Source: Glandiceps talaboti
Lineage: Eukaryota > Hemichordata > Enteropneusta > Spengelidae
Reading direction: 5' to 3'
NCBI RefSeq assembly: GCF_964340395.1
Contig: NC_135554.1
Coordinates: forward strand, 14,781,592-14,845,591
DNA length: 64,000 nucleotides
The translations under genes and the position numbers were made by a program. This document shows, piece by piece, positions 31,501 to 46,100 of the stretch. Each line of letters begins with the position of its first letter. Positions within the stretch are counted from its first letter, which is position 1. The notes under the pieces were generated by a model, which searched no databases, had not been told where the DNA came from, and worked only from the letters and a program-made list of their open reading frames with translations.

Positions 31501-34500
31501 GTCAAAGTGCCATTCAAATCACTCTACTGGTCATATTGCTAGTTACTACAAAGTTAACTAGTGGTATTGCTAATTAACATAAAATAAACTGGTTACACTG
31601 CTAGTTAAATTAGTGATACTGGTCAAACTGCCAGTCAAACCAAACTCTCGGTCATATTACTACTTAACACAAAGTTAACTTGTCATACTGCCTCAATGTT
31701 AAACTAACAGTACTGGTCAAAGTGCCAGTCAAATTGAAAACTAGTGGTCATCTAGCTAGTCAAACCAAACACAGCAATATAAACAACACAGCAAAGCAAA
31801 ACATAACATGCACTGTACAAACTAAAGCAATGTGATTGATTCTGAGAGTGCATACCTCAGGAAGTTTTTCAGTGAACTAGTACCACTGTGGAAAGATTAC
31901 AAACATTTACTATGCATATGTGGTTTACACCAAGAGCAGTTACAATGTGTGTGGTTGTACCCAAAAATGCATATATTTATAGTATGAGTGGCTTGCACAT
32001 GTGTGGATTATACCAAAGCATAATGTGTGCATTAGTGATTTACACCAATAAACATAATGTGTACATTTCTGGCTTATACCAAAAGCATAATGTGTACATT
32101 AACCAGTGTGTTTACACTAAATAAAACATGTTTTTACATTTCCATGTGAATGATTCACATGGCAAATGATATTTACGATGTGTTGGACAGAGTGTTTTTA
32201 ATTGCAAGTACACTGCATATTTAATAAGAAAAAAAAAGTTTTCATAAAATGCTTTGTTATTTAATATTTAAATGCAACATAGCAGTGTATTGTAAATACA
32301 TAATTGAACCTGTTATAAGTGTTGCTGAGTTTGCTCCTGGTCTTAGAACTAGTTCATTTTGAAGACAACAAGAAGATTTTGGATAGAGAAAATGATTAAT
32401 AGATAGGTGATTTTGAATGGCTTCAGACACAGGAAGAAATGAATTCTCTTAAGCAGATACAAAATCATCTGGTTGTAGCAAAGTCATTTGAATTGGCCAA
32501 GTCATTTGAAATATCATGATCTTACAAGATGCCAGGCAAGAAAGGTAACACAAAACAAGAATATCTTTCTCATGAATGCATGTATGTACTGTAATTCAGC
32601 ATGTAATTATTACATTGACCTTTGAACAGTGTCACATAGATTGATCTATGTAGTCATGAGACAATGAATGTTAATAGACAACTATGTAGATTTGATGAAG
32701 AGTATCTGACAGCATTACAAGAGATCTAAACAAATGACAATAAGGCATTTTAGTTTTTGCAACTCAGCAGAAGCTTTAGCTTGTAAACATAAAGAAGCTA
32801 ATAAATTGACCAATGTCATGTAATATCAAAACAAATTTTCAGACTGTTCAAATCCTATCAGATCAGGATAGTTTATAAAATTCAGAAGGTTGTTGAAACT
32901 AATGGACTCAATGATGCTAACATACCCATCCCTGAATCCAATCTCTAAATCTATCCAAACACTGATAATGCTGTCTACTGTCTTCACACCTACTCCATAC
33001 ATTGAATAGTATAATTATTAATGTAGAAGGAATCACCAACTGCAAGTAGACAAGCTACACCAGTACAGTTTGTACCGCAATGCTGCCCTCGTTGGTGACA
33101 TGCTCATATTACATGTCCTGATAGTTTTCATTTTCTCTATCCTAACATAAGATCTATGTAGTATCTTTTATATGCGTTCTTACCTGAATGGCTGAGAGGG
33201 TGACCTGGAATGGATCTTGCCATCTTCCAATCTAGGTAAGACAAAATATTCAATTATAACATTCGTTTATAAGACATACAACAAAGACTTCAACATATTC
33301 CAATCAAATTATATGTAATACAACTTTGAAAATAAACAGGGTGGGGATGTGGTGAAAGGCAGTGTGCCCTCTACGTCTAAGCCAATTTGACGCATCACTG
33401 ATGCACACAATTTCTAGTGATGCACCAAAATTTGATGTTCTCCTATCTCCTACTATGTGGTGACTCCCAAGAAAACCCAGTTCTTCTCATTTTGACTCAA
33501 GTATCCTATAGAGGGCACACTGGTGGAAGGGATGGGGGTGGGGGTGGGGGTGGGGGTGGTTAACAACTGCTGAAATCCTAGCTACCATCCAATATTCAGG
33601 AAATCTAACTAATTTGTCAACTCTCCAAACACTGATAGAACCCATCCTTGTTGATCAGTCACCTCAATAAAACGGGTGTACAATGTAGTAATGATTTTGG
33701 CAGTCTACACCACAACTACTGCATCATTACAAGAACTGATATTACCACCTACTTCAGAGCTCCAGTAGTAGCCGATCTTGGCTTTCTTTGTCCTTTCAAG
33801 TGTCTCAGTTTATCTCCCTGTGTCATCACAGCTTGGCTTCTCCTTGTACGACCTGTACCATAATCATCCTGTTTGGATATAAAAGACAAGTTTAAATTCT
33901 CCGCTGAATGTTGTTAGCCACCTAAGTGTGTTTGTGTACAAACTAGCCGTATTGGTGTGTTTTGTGTAAGCAGACGTAGAGGGGTAGGATGAAACAGATA
34001 TGCTATCATAATGTAAACTGGTGTTCAGTGGAGTCGGTATGTGTGGACTGTAAACATGGAATAGAAGCTGTTATTATGCGTAAGAGATACCTAACAGTAT
34101 CACATAAGCTGTAATGAATGCATCTGGAAGAGAGAATAGACAGAAAAGGAAAGACATAGATTATAGTAGTTTTGACATTGCTAGAAAATAATACAACTTG
34201 CATAGTAAAGTACCTTTGTAGTTGAAACAAGAAATGGCAGATAGACCAAGAGAACTACCGTAAGTGTAAGCATGAGAATTGGCATCTTGCTTCTACAAGC
34301 TTTCTTAGATTAGAATACGATGATTCTGTCATTGGCTATGTTTAACAAAGACACTGAAAAGCTTCCCAACCTATACCTAAGTAAGGCAAGTTTGATGATG
34401 AAGTGTAACATGAACACGTCTTCTGTTCTGACATAGACTAAGAAATCAATAAGCTTTCTTAAAGCTGGCCTGCACATATTGTGTGTTGTATGTATGCAGG

Positions 34501-37084
34501 ACTCCAGGATGTGTTCTACCTTACACACCAGTTGTAGATGTAGTAAATGTAGGCATGTAAACTGGTCACCCTGAAGTAGAACATAGAAGCCAGACAGCCC
34601 TAAGATATGTTACATGTATTTTTTTATTTATTTACTTTTATTTATTTTTATTTATTTATTTATTGGATAACCAATGGCAGCTAGTCCCATTTATAGGCTC
34701 CTTTGGTTCAGTGTTAGTACAGGAGGAAACCGGAGTACTCGGGGAAAACCTGCGTTGTAAGGTAGAGTCAAACAGAATGACACTCTTCTTACTTGCAGTG
34801 TTATGTGGTAAATTTACAGGTAATCAAACCTGCCGACACCTGGTAGGTGCGAACCCACGCTGCAGAGGTAAGAGGCATACGAGCTAACTGCTCGACCACC
34901 GGCAACCTTTTAAGACAGGACTAGTGTCTACCATAAATGAGTGTAAGACTACTCTTTATGCTGTCTATCACAGTATCAGTTATTTCTACATTTTGATTAA
35001 GTGATAGGCAGTTTGAGTCTAGAATGAAGACTGTTCAGCAAGTGATATGCAGTTTGAGTCCAGAATGAAAACTGTTCAGCAACAAGTATAAGTATTAATA
35101 AGCCAAGCAGCAATGACAAACAAGACATAAAAATAAAGACAGACAGTCTATAAACATATAGCAATGTACTCAAATACACTTATGGAGAAGCCCACAATAT
35201 CAACGAAGACTTGGAGACTGTGATAGATGCATGTATGGATGTGGTGTACACATGACAAGTATAACATAGACAACATGGTAAGTGTAATGTAAGCACTTGA
35301 AACAAAGCCAAATATCACACTGGCCATATTAGCACAAATAACACATTGGAGACTGCTGTTATTGTTCAAAACAAAAAATGCAAACATGAATTCTGCAAAC
35401 AGCAAAAGCTCTGAAAGTTAGTTTTTCATGCAATGATAAAATTTTCCACACACCAGCCAATCATGAGTTTCTGTGTAACCCACCAACAAACCCACCAACA
35501 CATGAATAGCTATGTTAATTCACACAATAGGGTACAAACTATGTTGACTTGTACAATCAAATTCGAAATGTTAGTTATATTAGATTAATTCAACCATTAG
35601 GGAAATCCCTTCCACCCTTATATATCGCTAACTAAAACAACATGTTTTCATACTTGAGGATTATGAAATTATCTTATCTCAACTTTCTTGATTGAAAGAT
35701 ATTATGATATAAGAAGTGGTCTGATGAAATATAGTATTATACTATATAAAGTACTAGTATGACCTGTAAATGTGTAGTTTGAGTATAAAGCCCTTTTCGG
35801 AAATTTTCACATACCAAAATAATTTTTTATAATTGTGTTGCTTACAAGTTACAACAAGGTTTTTGAAAGAGAAATGAACACAAGCTTGAAGCCTATTTTT
35901 AAATCTATTTCTTGTATCCAGATTTTTTTATTTCTTTCATACTCCTCAAAGTTGACCCCAAAGTTAATACAATCCTGTCTACCAAAGTGACACCACAGTT
36001 AGATTGCCAAAGTGACACCAAAGTTAATACAACCCTGTTTGCTAAACTGACACCAACATTAATACAGCCATCTTTGTAGTTAGGACACAAGGAACTTTGA
36101 TACCATGCCATGCAAAGCAAATAAATACATCAAGAAAACAATGAAAACAAACAAAACAAAACAAAACAAAACAAAACATGAATATCCACAAAACAAGCAC
36201 AACAAAGATAACAAGAACTATTACACATTTCACTGCTGTCAGACTACAATTATATCTATAAGAAATACTGACTAACTGTCAACTTTTCCACTATCATACA
36301 GTTTATAGCATTCATATTTTCATTAGCTTTCAGTAGAAAATACACAACATGGTTGGGCAAACTGAAATGAAAGTCATTCAGAATCGACAAATCTACAATA
36401 ATCAGTGCCCACTTTATACTTAGACATTAATAAAAATAAGTATAGTCTTGCTTCAATAAGCCCATGACCTTTATCATGGTCTGAACAAAACTAATCCACA
36501 TCTGTTGTTAATGCATGGATTTTAGACATAATTTAGGTTACTAGTTCTAACCTATGGCAATAGTATTAACAAAATAAACTTATTTATGACACTCGTGGTG
36601 TGAGGATGTTGTATGTAATCCCAAGATTAGAGGCAATTAGCTGATTGTATATGGTTCACTGCATGTAGATAGACAACCTTGATACTTAAGTCATACTAGT
36701 ACTTATGACATTCCACTTAGTGCATCATTGTCATGCCCATAAGCTGTAACAAGAACTGACATTACTTCAGGGGTTGGGGAACTTTCTTTCCTGAACTTAC
36801 AACATGATGATCAGATAAACATAGCATTTACCTCAACATCCAAAACATTACAATTTACATTATACAATGATTTTATGGTGTTATCTTTAATCTATGAACA
36901 CATAATATTGTAGTACTAAGGTTCTGCACATTTTACTGTACGGCTATCAGACTTTACACAGACATGCACACAAATACATACAGACAGACAGACAGATATG
37001 CATACGCACGCACGCACACACGCACACACACACACACACACACACAACACATATAAAGATACATACACGCACACACGCACACGC

Positions 37085-37144
<60 letters not shown>

Positions 37145-40100
37145 CATATAAAGATATATGCATGGCATAGCAAAGCTCCAAACCCTGTTACAAACCTATA
37201 TAACCCTAGTCCATTACATGTAACTAACCCCTGCTAGATACTACATAGAACACACAGTGTTAATGGTGGGGGGCAGCAAGGTAAGGTTTACCTGGAATTT
37301 ATCTAACGTATACAACAGTTCATTATGGTTATCATCACTTGCAGGTTCATTTACATACTCATCCTGTAACAAGGTAGAACAGTAGTGCTACATCAGCTTT
37401 GTACATGTCAATCACCTGCCACCTTTCTTTGCTTGACAAATCAAAATTCAGAGCTGACACATGTGACATCAATCAGCCAATCAAGTGATTTTGTGGCATG
37501 GCTATCACTAATGAAAATTTGTTGACATCACCAGTGTGTAGTTTGTTGCCTTTGGATTTCAGTACATGTTCAGCTCACTACTTGCAAAGTAAGATGGCAG
37601 ATGAACAGTTTCCCTAGTTCTTTATGTATGAGACTTTGGTGATAGGTAACCGGCACAGGAAATATTCTTCAAACATAATCTAAAGATTTTTAAAGAACCT
37701 AACATCCAAAGTCATCCCACATAAAAGACTCAGGTGAAACAATAAACACACAATATAATAAAGAGGGTGAAATGTGACATTGTATTATAAATGGTATAAT
37801 TTCGGAGAGCGTACAATGAAATATGACCCAATAATGAGTTTATACTCTTTTTTTTTAGCCATCAATTATTATTTTAATGCATGACTAGTAATGAAAATGG
37901 GAAAGTAAAATGTCATTTCCTGTCAATTATATCCACATAATATTTGGGTCAGAAGTCTACTTGTCTATAGTATTATATATAATTAGGTATATGAACTTAT
38001 GGTGTACTTTATACAACACTATGCTAACAAGCCTTCCCATTGTTCAAATGTACTGCCAGTCCTTAACATTCAGTGGTTGGATATCATTATAACCCCCTCC
38101 CCCTTCCTGCCCCTCCTGAAACTATCATATGATGAAAGACTGCTGAAGTACATGTTACAAGTGTTGTTGTTAAAAGGTTGACTGAGGCAGGCATGGCAGG
38201 AGTAATAGCTTTGTAACTGTGTTCCAAACAATGACATGTATCTACATTTTGTAATAATGTAAACAACATCACATATCTTATTTTGTAGCCATTTGACAAA
38301 CACACGGTAACATACATACCATATTTCCCCTAATCTCCATCTTATAGCCTCTATCAGTGTCTTCTATAGAGATATCATCCACAGCAGACAAGATCCGTGT
38401 CACACTAGATTTATCACTCAGTCTACCTTCTCTTTGTTTCTTTCTGTAAATGTCACCTTGTACCCACATACTGGCTTGTTTTCTGTAAAGGTCAACAACA
38501 CATCATTGTTAATAATGAAGTAATTACAATCCATCCTACTGGACTTGCTGTTGCTTTGGCAACAGTTTCACGTCCTATCCTGGATGCTTCTTTAGGCCGA
38601 CTCATGATCTAATGACAGATGGTTGGTGACACCTGACGGAGTAGAACAGCAAGTGCAGTAGGATAGATTGTAATTATTTCGTTATCAACTACATACCTGG
38701 ATGATTGAGAACATTCATAGACAAACACATCATTGTGTTAATATTCACCATCTACATGTACAACATCCTTGTTGACAATATCAGAATATGGAAGCTTTGT
38801 TATATTTACTCAGGCCATGAGATCTTGAGGCCACCCAGATATTATCCTGAAGGTCTTGCAAAAACTTGCTAAACCCATCTGCTGATTGATTTACAATTCC
38901 TTCTTGAAACCCTGCTAAATTTGTCTAAACCTTGATCTACTAATTACATGTAACAATCAGATTTGAACTGTTTTAACTTTCACACACGGTCCTGAGATTT
39001 GTCATGGTCTCACAATCTCACAATCTCAAGCCTACCTGTAGTTTTCAGACAAACCAAAAAGCTTTGAAAGGTACGCTTGACCACAACCGTGAGTCATATA
39101 TCTGAGCTAGTAAACACGACACAAACAACACACATCTCCGCTAGACATGATAGATATTAAGGTGTCACTTACTCTTCCAGAAAGTGTTGCTGTGGTCCAA
39201 TAACTGACCCTGGCCGACATATTCTTAGCCATGCTATACACTCTGCTGCTGTAAATTTGTAATGTTTCATCTTGTAACAGCCTATTAGTGTACCTGTTCT
39301 ACCAAGACCAGCTGCAACACAAAACAATCATCAAATTAATAACCTGTTTGTCATAAAGTTATACATGCATTTTTTGTAAGATTACATCACTGTCCTCACA
39401 TATCTGGATGCGTGTAGTCTGTATCACTTCTACATTCAATTCTATCAACCAGGGCAACTGTAGTGGTTTTTTATGAACATGCTGTTTGGTTTGTTTTACA
39501 AAATCATGTGTGGGCAGAATGTGATGTAGGGTATATGAGAATTTTCCCAGAGTAGGTATCATGTCTATATTCACACCATTAATTTTCAAAACAATACCAT
39601 GTGTATTCTTAGTGACATTTCTGAAAATCAAATATCTTTGAGTACAAATGGTGTATTTTTTATGGACCACACTATTTATCAATTTGGTGTGATGACGATT
39701 TAGTGTAACTGGTCTAACTGTGAAAGGTGCAGGCAAGAAGAATAGCACTTTACCTTTACAATGCACTGCTATAGCACCTTCTGCATTCTCACAAATTGAG
39801 AGAAATTTCTGTACATGTGCATCACTTGGAACACTTCCATCGACAAAGAACAAATCATGGTGATCAAAACCTCCATCTAGAAATCTTTTGGCATCATAGA
39901 TTTTCTTGTTGAGTCGTATAATTGTTGTAACATTATGTTTCCTAAAATACGGGAAGTAAGCTTCTGGTGCATGGAGTGGGTAACCTGCGTTAACGAAACA
40001 AGAAATATGTATGATCTATAAAATGTTGGACTGGTATTTCACAATGTTCTAGCTCTCATAGTTCTCTCCAAGTAAGGTGATGAGGTTACACATGTTGACT

Positions 40101-43100
40101 TGTCGTCTGTAAAAAACTTCTCACTCATGTCTTTACATGTGACAGTCTTCGGTTGTTAAAACAAAATCAAAGATTACAACCTTTTTGGAATTTTTTTTAC
40201 TTACCATTTTCTATTTTACTTTTATTATGTGGTCCACTAAATGCCAGGAACTTGTCTGGTACAATCCAGTTGAAATCACCATTTTCAACTCTCTGAAAAC
40301 AGACATAATATTTTGTCATTTTAGAATTTCTTACTGTATTTTTACTGTAAGAGGGTACCAGTCACTTTCATACTTGGTACTTGTAACACCATTTTGCCTC
40401 AATCATACCATGTGGTCAATATAGAACAAGTGGTTGACTTATTCTCACATACACCTACAGTACTGCATGTGCAGTGCATGGAATAGAAGTCATGGTGTTA
40501 ACCAAGAAATCAAATATCTATGGTAACAGTCTATGTCAGGTATTACAAATAAGAACCAATCTGTAACAGTGTATTAAGGTTAGACAATATTTGATACACT
40601 GATTCATCTATGAAGGTCAGTCGGCTGGTTGAAATATATCAAGTAACACTACAAGTGTAAACATGACAATACCAGTGTTACTAGTATTACTAGTACTAAA
40701 GTTACTAACAGAGTTGTACAGCCTAGTGTACAATTGTAAGTGATACTTTACAAACGGAAATAGTCTCACACATCATTACCTGTTCTACTATCAATTAACA
40801 TTTTGTTATTATTTGTAAAACTGACATCACTATGAACTGATCCCTAAATATCAGTACAGAGGAAGCCAGACGAATTTACAACACAAATACAACTAGCAAC
40901 TGTTTTTGTAACGTAATGTAATGCAATGTAATGTAACGCAGTGCAATGAATAGGGAGAGTTTGAGTGTAAAATTGACAGTCTACCACAGTAGTTTGACTA
41001 CACGTAAAGTTTCCTGCTAACTTAGCTTCACAATTTCTGTAATTTACTGCCATTTACATTATTCTCCCCCTTGATGACTCATTGATAGAATGACTATATA
41101 TAATTTCTATTCAGTTTCCCTTTCATACCATTTCTGACAGTGTTTCATGTAATTGCACTACTGTACACTATGTGTAGTCATTATCCAACAGTTAAGTCTT
41201 CATGACTTGCTACATTTGCACAATGACTTGATTAAACAGTGAATGGTAGGTGCCTTCATGGGGGGGTTTGACTGACATAACTGTAAAGTGTAATACAAAG
41301 AATAAACAATACCCAGAACCAGTTTCTGTTCAACTAACTATGAATGTTATAATTGCTTGAAAATATGACATTGAAATTGGTTGGTCACATTCATGAATAA
41401 ATTGAAGACTTCACACTTCAATGATTTCTGACGTGAACTTTAATGAAATGTCAATTTTTCACAAGTAATTTCATAATGACAACTGACAGGGTTATTGTGA
41501 ATATTGCATTTGTTAAGTATTCAACCAGTTAACTCACATACAAAGTGTCAAATGAATTCAGTGTACTTTTGGTATTCAGCCAGTATATCGTAACATACAT
41601 ACTATATACAAGGTGACTGTTGGCACTTTCATTTGTTTCCACCAAAGACATGCTTTGTTCCATCAAATGTTTACAATATCCAATTTTCATATATATTTTC
41701 ATATTGAAACTTGAAATAAAGATTGGAAAAACTTTACTGCTCATACTTTCACTGTTTGATTGTACGTAGTTCGAAATCATACATGTTTAAAAATAAAAGA
41801 ATCTTAAATTGAATCTCTATTTTATATATGAACGCTTTCACAGCAGAGAAAAACTTAATTAATTTACATATTACTAGGGGTTTTTTGTGACATAGACAAC
41901 AGTTCCAATCTCACACTACAATCTTTCTATTCATACTTTCTCTTACCCCTTGCAAAGACTTTTATCAACACTAAAACATGGCACAAGGGTCAATTTAAAC
42001 CTTTCACCATTCATTTTAGGGGATGATCATTTTTATTAAATTGTAATGTCTGATATCCCTTGGGAAATTAACCGTTTCACATGATTAACTTAACAAACAA
42101 CTCTATAAATAAATTATCAGTTATTAAATGTTGAAATATCATTTCCCTGCCCATACTGAATTATTTTCCAGTCTGTATACTGAATTATCTTGTGTTGGCT
42201 GAAAAATACAGACATGTAAGGAATGAAGGTATAACATATCACCATTATCAAACTACTCAATGGTATATACTGTACATACGCCCACACAACTGTCCTGAGG
42301 TATTGGCAGGCTTTGCTATGATAATTTCACAAAAATGAACAAAACCTAGAGTGAACTTTCTCATGTTAGCCTTCGAGCTCTGTTACAATAATCTAATAAG
42401 TGAACAAACTAATACACATGCATCTGCAGTTGGTCTGCAAGCTTTGGTTTCAATATTATAACAAATTAACCGATGCGGCGATAGTGTGTTTAAAGTTCAT
42501 TGAAATGTCACATACTGTATAGTTCATGATCTGAGTTGGGATGCAATCTTTGATACTTACAATGCAGTCAGTTGTGTGTTTTGAGTATATTAAAATGAAA
42601 TATCAAACAGTGAATAGGCCATGCTCTGATGGATGCAAGCTTTAATACTTACATGCAAGTCAGTTGTGTGTTTCGAATATATTTGAAATGAAATAACACA
42701 CAGTGCAGTAATATAGTTCATGGTTTATTTGTCAGCCATTTATAAAAATCAATTGTCTAATGGCCCTAATGATATTCCTCTTAGTTATATTAATGTACAC
42801 ATTGATTGCCATAATATACAGTGCACTGCCACAGCATATCAACTTAACAATTTACACCCCCTTTCTCTTCCCAAAATCCACAAGACTACTAGTCTCTCTT
42901 TACCTATAGGTAGATCATTCCATTCTCCCTATTTCTACAGACCATTCCATTATTTCAATACTGCTATATACTACTATGTATCTCCTATTGATGTTATCCT
43001 AGCAATTATACCAAGTCTTTTATCATTTTTTATTCACTATTACTATTATTCAATTTCTCATTCACCATTAAAAATCTTTAGCATATACCGGTACATACAT

Positions 43101-46100
43101 ATATATGTACATACACGTTCACTCTCTTTGTACAAATTATTTCACATCATATTTTGGTATTCATTTTTTTTCTTTTCATATTTTGTTATTCAAATGTTTT
43201 TCTATGCCTTTCTATTTTTATCTTTCATTGTTTGTCATTACCCAATAAAACCTGTCTAATTTGCATACTGGATCTTAACAAAATTCCAGTGGGAAGTACT
43301 CAGTTCTAGGAAATCAATACAATTATACAAATTATATCAAATTGTACACTTGGACACACAACACAGTTGCTATGGACTATGGACAATGTTAACAAATAGT
43401 GTACATTACACTAACAATGAGACCACAGTTACATTTTGTGTTAACAGTAATATTGCTGACTATGCATTTTTTTACATGACAACATGTATGACTGTCCTTA
43501 CCATGCAACATGGTTCTTGTAATTCTATTTGCATGGTCATATCATGTACATACGTTAGGAATAATCACTATCTGAATTCTGGTGTATATTGTAACACATG
43601 GAGTCAAATACCTTGAACACAGTCATTTGATACACCACTAAATTTACAGTGTGTTATTGAGATTAACTACTGTACTGTTTCAACTCACAGTAATAATACT
43701 GTGAATATTACCAGTAATAATATTATATTTAACAGTATAGAGCATAGACTTTACGATATGTTGTGTTGTTCAGCCCTATCAGGTTTCTCAACCACAACAT
43801 GGCACTATGTAGAGGAGTAAATAAGTAACACACAGATATATGGATAGTTGTGGTCAGTAATAACTGATAGTGACACTAACATTCCAACTCACCATACAAA
43901 GTAATGACTGGTGTTTAAATCCAATCCAACTCACCTCATAATGTTCATATTCCTCCACATCAAAGGTATCAAAGTGAAAGAAACCACTTTCTAGAGCTTT
44001 GTTTATTGCCTTTAGACAGTCTAGTAGAGTCAGGTTATATGAACACGTACCAAATGATGCATCCCTGTAAATAGAGAAAAGAAGAGTAAGTCTCTTAAAA
44101 CATGTACAGGGGGTACTAAATGATGCATCCCTGTAATACAGAGTAACAGAGAACAGGAAGTCATGTACAGGGGTACTAAATGATGCATCCCTGTAATACA
44201 GAGTAACAGAGAACAGGAAGTCATGTACAGGGGTACTAAATGATGCATCCCTGTAATACAGAGTAACAGAGAACAGGAAGTCATGTACAGGGGTACCAAA
44301 TGATGCATCCCTGTAATACAGAGTAACAGAGAATAGGAAGTCATGTACAGGGGTACCAAATGATGCATCCCTGTAATACAGAGTAACAGAGAACAGGAAG
44401 TCATGTATAGGGGTACTAAATGATGCATCCCTATAATACAGAGTAACAGAGAACAGAAGTCATGTACATGGGTACTAAATGATGCATCCCTGTAATACAG
44501 AGTAACAGAGAACAGGAAGTCATGTACAGGGGGGTAGCAAATGATGCATCCCTGTAATAGAGAGAACAATGCATCCCTGAAATAGAACGATGCATCCCTG
44601 TAATAGAGAGAATGATGCATCACTATAATCACTAATGGAACACTGAGCAGGCTAGTATAAATGTTGCCACATATTTACACCCAGATTTCTTGTTGTCAAG
44701 GAACTAGATACAATGAAACAATGCCCAAGTGAGAAGAAAAACACAACATTCCTGAATAAGATACAGATATATGAGTCGTGTAAAAGTAGTGATTGGACAT
44801 GGAGAAAGATTTTGTCTTGATTTGAAATGAATTGTATGATTTATAACTTACTCAGAACACAAAGCACAAAATGCCAAACATGTACATTATGTTGGTTGTT
44901 TGAATACATGTTAACTTATATAGTATGGTATGATTTTTGCTTGAGATGTTACTTGGAGTAACGTCAACATTTTTGAACAATTGACGTTTTTCTCTTTTCA
45001 CTGACACTTACTTCACTCCATTCATTCATTCATTCACTCTCAATATTTAAGCATAAATGGCCATAACAATACATAGAAAACAAGGAAACACACATGCATG
45101 ATACAGCTCCTCTATCAGCACATATCTAGTATACTTTACATGTAAACATTGACATAAATATTACCATTCACACACTGAGTGTTCACATACACCTAATAAT
45201 CATAAAGCACACTATCTATATATCAGTCAAAAGTCATTCCAATATTGAAGACATACAAGGACTATCCTTGTACTAAATAAACAGTCTTTGTAATAGTTAG
45301 TATACACTGGACACCCACAACAAATATATATATACAGTAGGTTATACAAGTAAAACTCATTACTAAGATACACACCATTATGTCTTAGAGTTGTAGTGTA
45401 CACTAGAATAACTACTTTGAAGATTTGTAATGCTAATGACTTACATGTAAAGTTTGAAACACAATCCATTCTAGTCATTTTCCAGAACTGACACACCTCC
45501 CTACTATCTCTGCACTTTCCAGAACTGCCCAGTTCCAACATTTCCAGAACTGACACACCCAACCTTCATTTTACAGAACTGACAGTAGGTCTTACATGTA
45601 AATTCCATTCATTTTTTCCACTCAGTGACACTTTCTTTTTCCTTCATTTTCTGGCTATCACTAACACACCTTCCTTTCCGTCACTACTTGAACAGACATA
45701 GAACTGCCATACCATCTATATCTTCCATATTATAATTAAGACAGTCTTATATGTCCAGGGAAAAGGAAATACTTCTCAACCTTGATACATTGGAGCCATT
45801 TAGAATCAATAACCAATTTGCATTATTCATCAATCCCACCAGATTCAATTACAATGGCATTTTCAAGCATGTTTGCGTTGATTGCACAAAGTGCTGTGAT
45901 CTGTTCTGCACTGCATTAACTGTTTGGTTTGAGTCATTTCAAATGTTGACCACCATATACAGGCTAAAGAGTAATTTGCTAAAAAAAAATCCGTTTTTAA
46001 TTATAACCAAGTGGATTTGAATGATGTATTATCATTTTCAATAGTAATACACCAGCTATGTGTCACATGACACTTTATCAAGTTTATGGACTACAACAGG

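Larger units (their letters stand above)
33869..37291 (-). other. CDC14: CDC14 intron between exons j and k
   Basis: A 3.4-kb intron with a SINE (34618-34907), a 42-bp duplication (34988-35083), a 40-bp repeat (35936-36075), (AAAAC)n (36145-36178) and (CA)n (37014-37141). No exon seen. Confidence 0.65.

Noticed and set aside
34842-34907. Possible tRNA gene on the minus strand
   Set aside because: A- and B-box-like sequences are present, but no complete cloverleaf or acceptor stem could be formed, and a SINE body and A-rich tail follow. It is a SINE head.
36916-37237. Cys/Val-rich and His/Thr-rich frames
   Set aside because: Translations of the (CA)n tract.
42720-43259. 179-codon plus-strand frame rich in Tyr, Ser and Phe
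   Set aside because: Low-complexity composition, no domain, antisense in a CDC14 intron. A degenerate LINE 3' end was considered, but no conserved motif supports it.
44030-44632. 200-codon minus-strand frame with repeated [12 protein letters not shown]
   Set aside because: It reads the 60-bp array in a different frame from exon e (which reads DASF), so it is not the protein encoded here.
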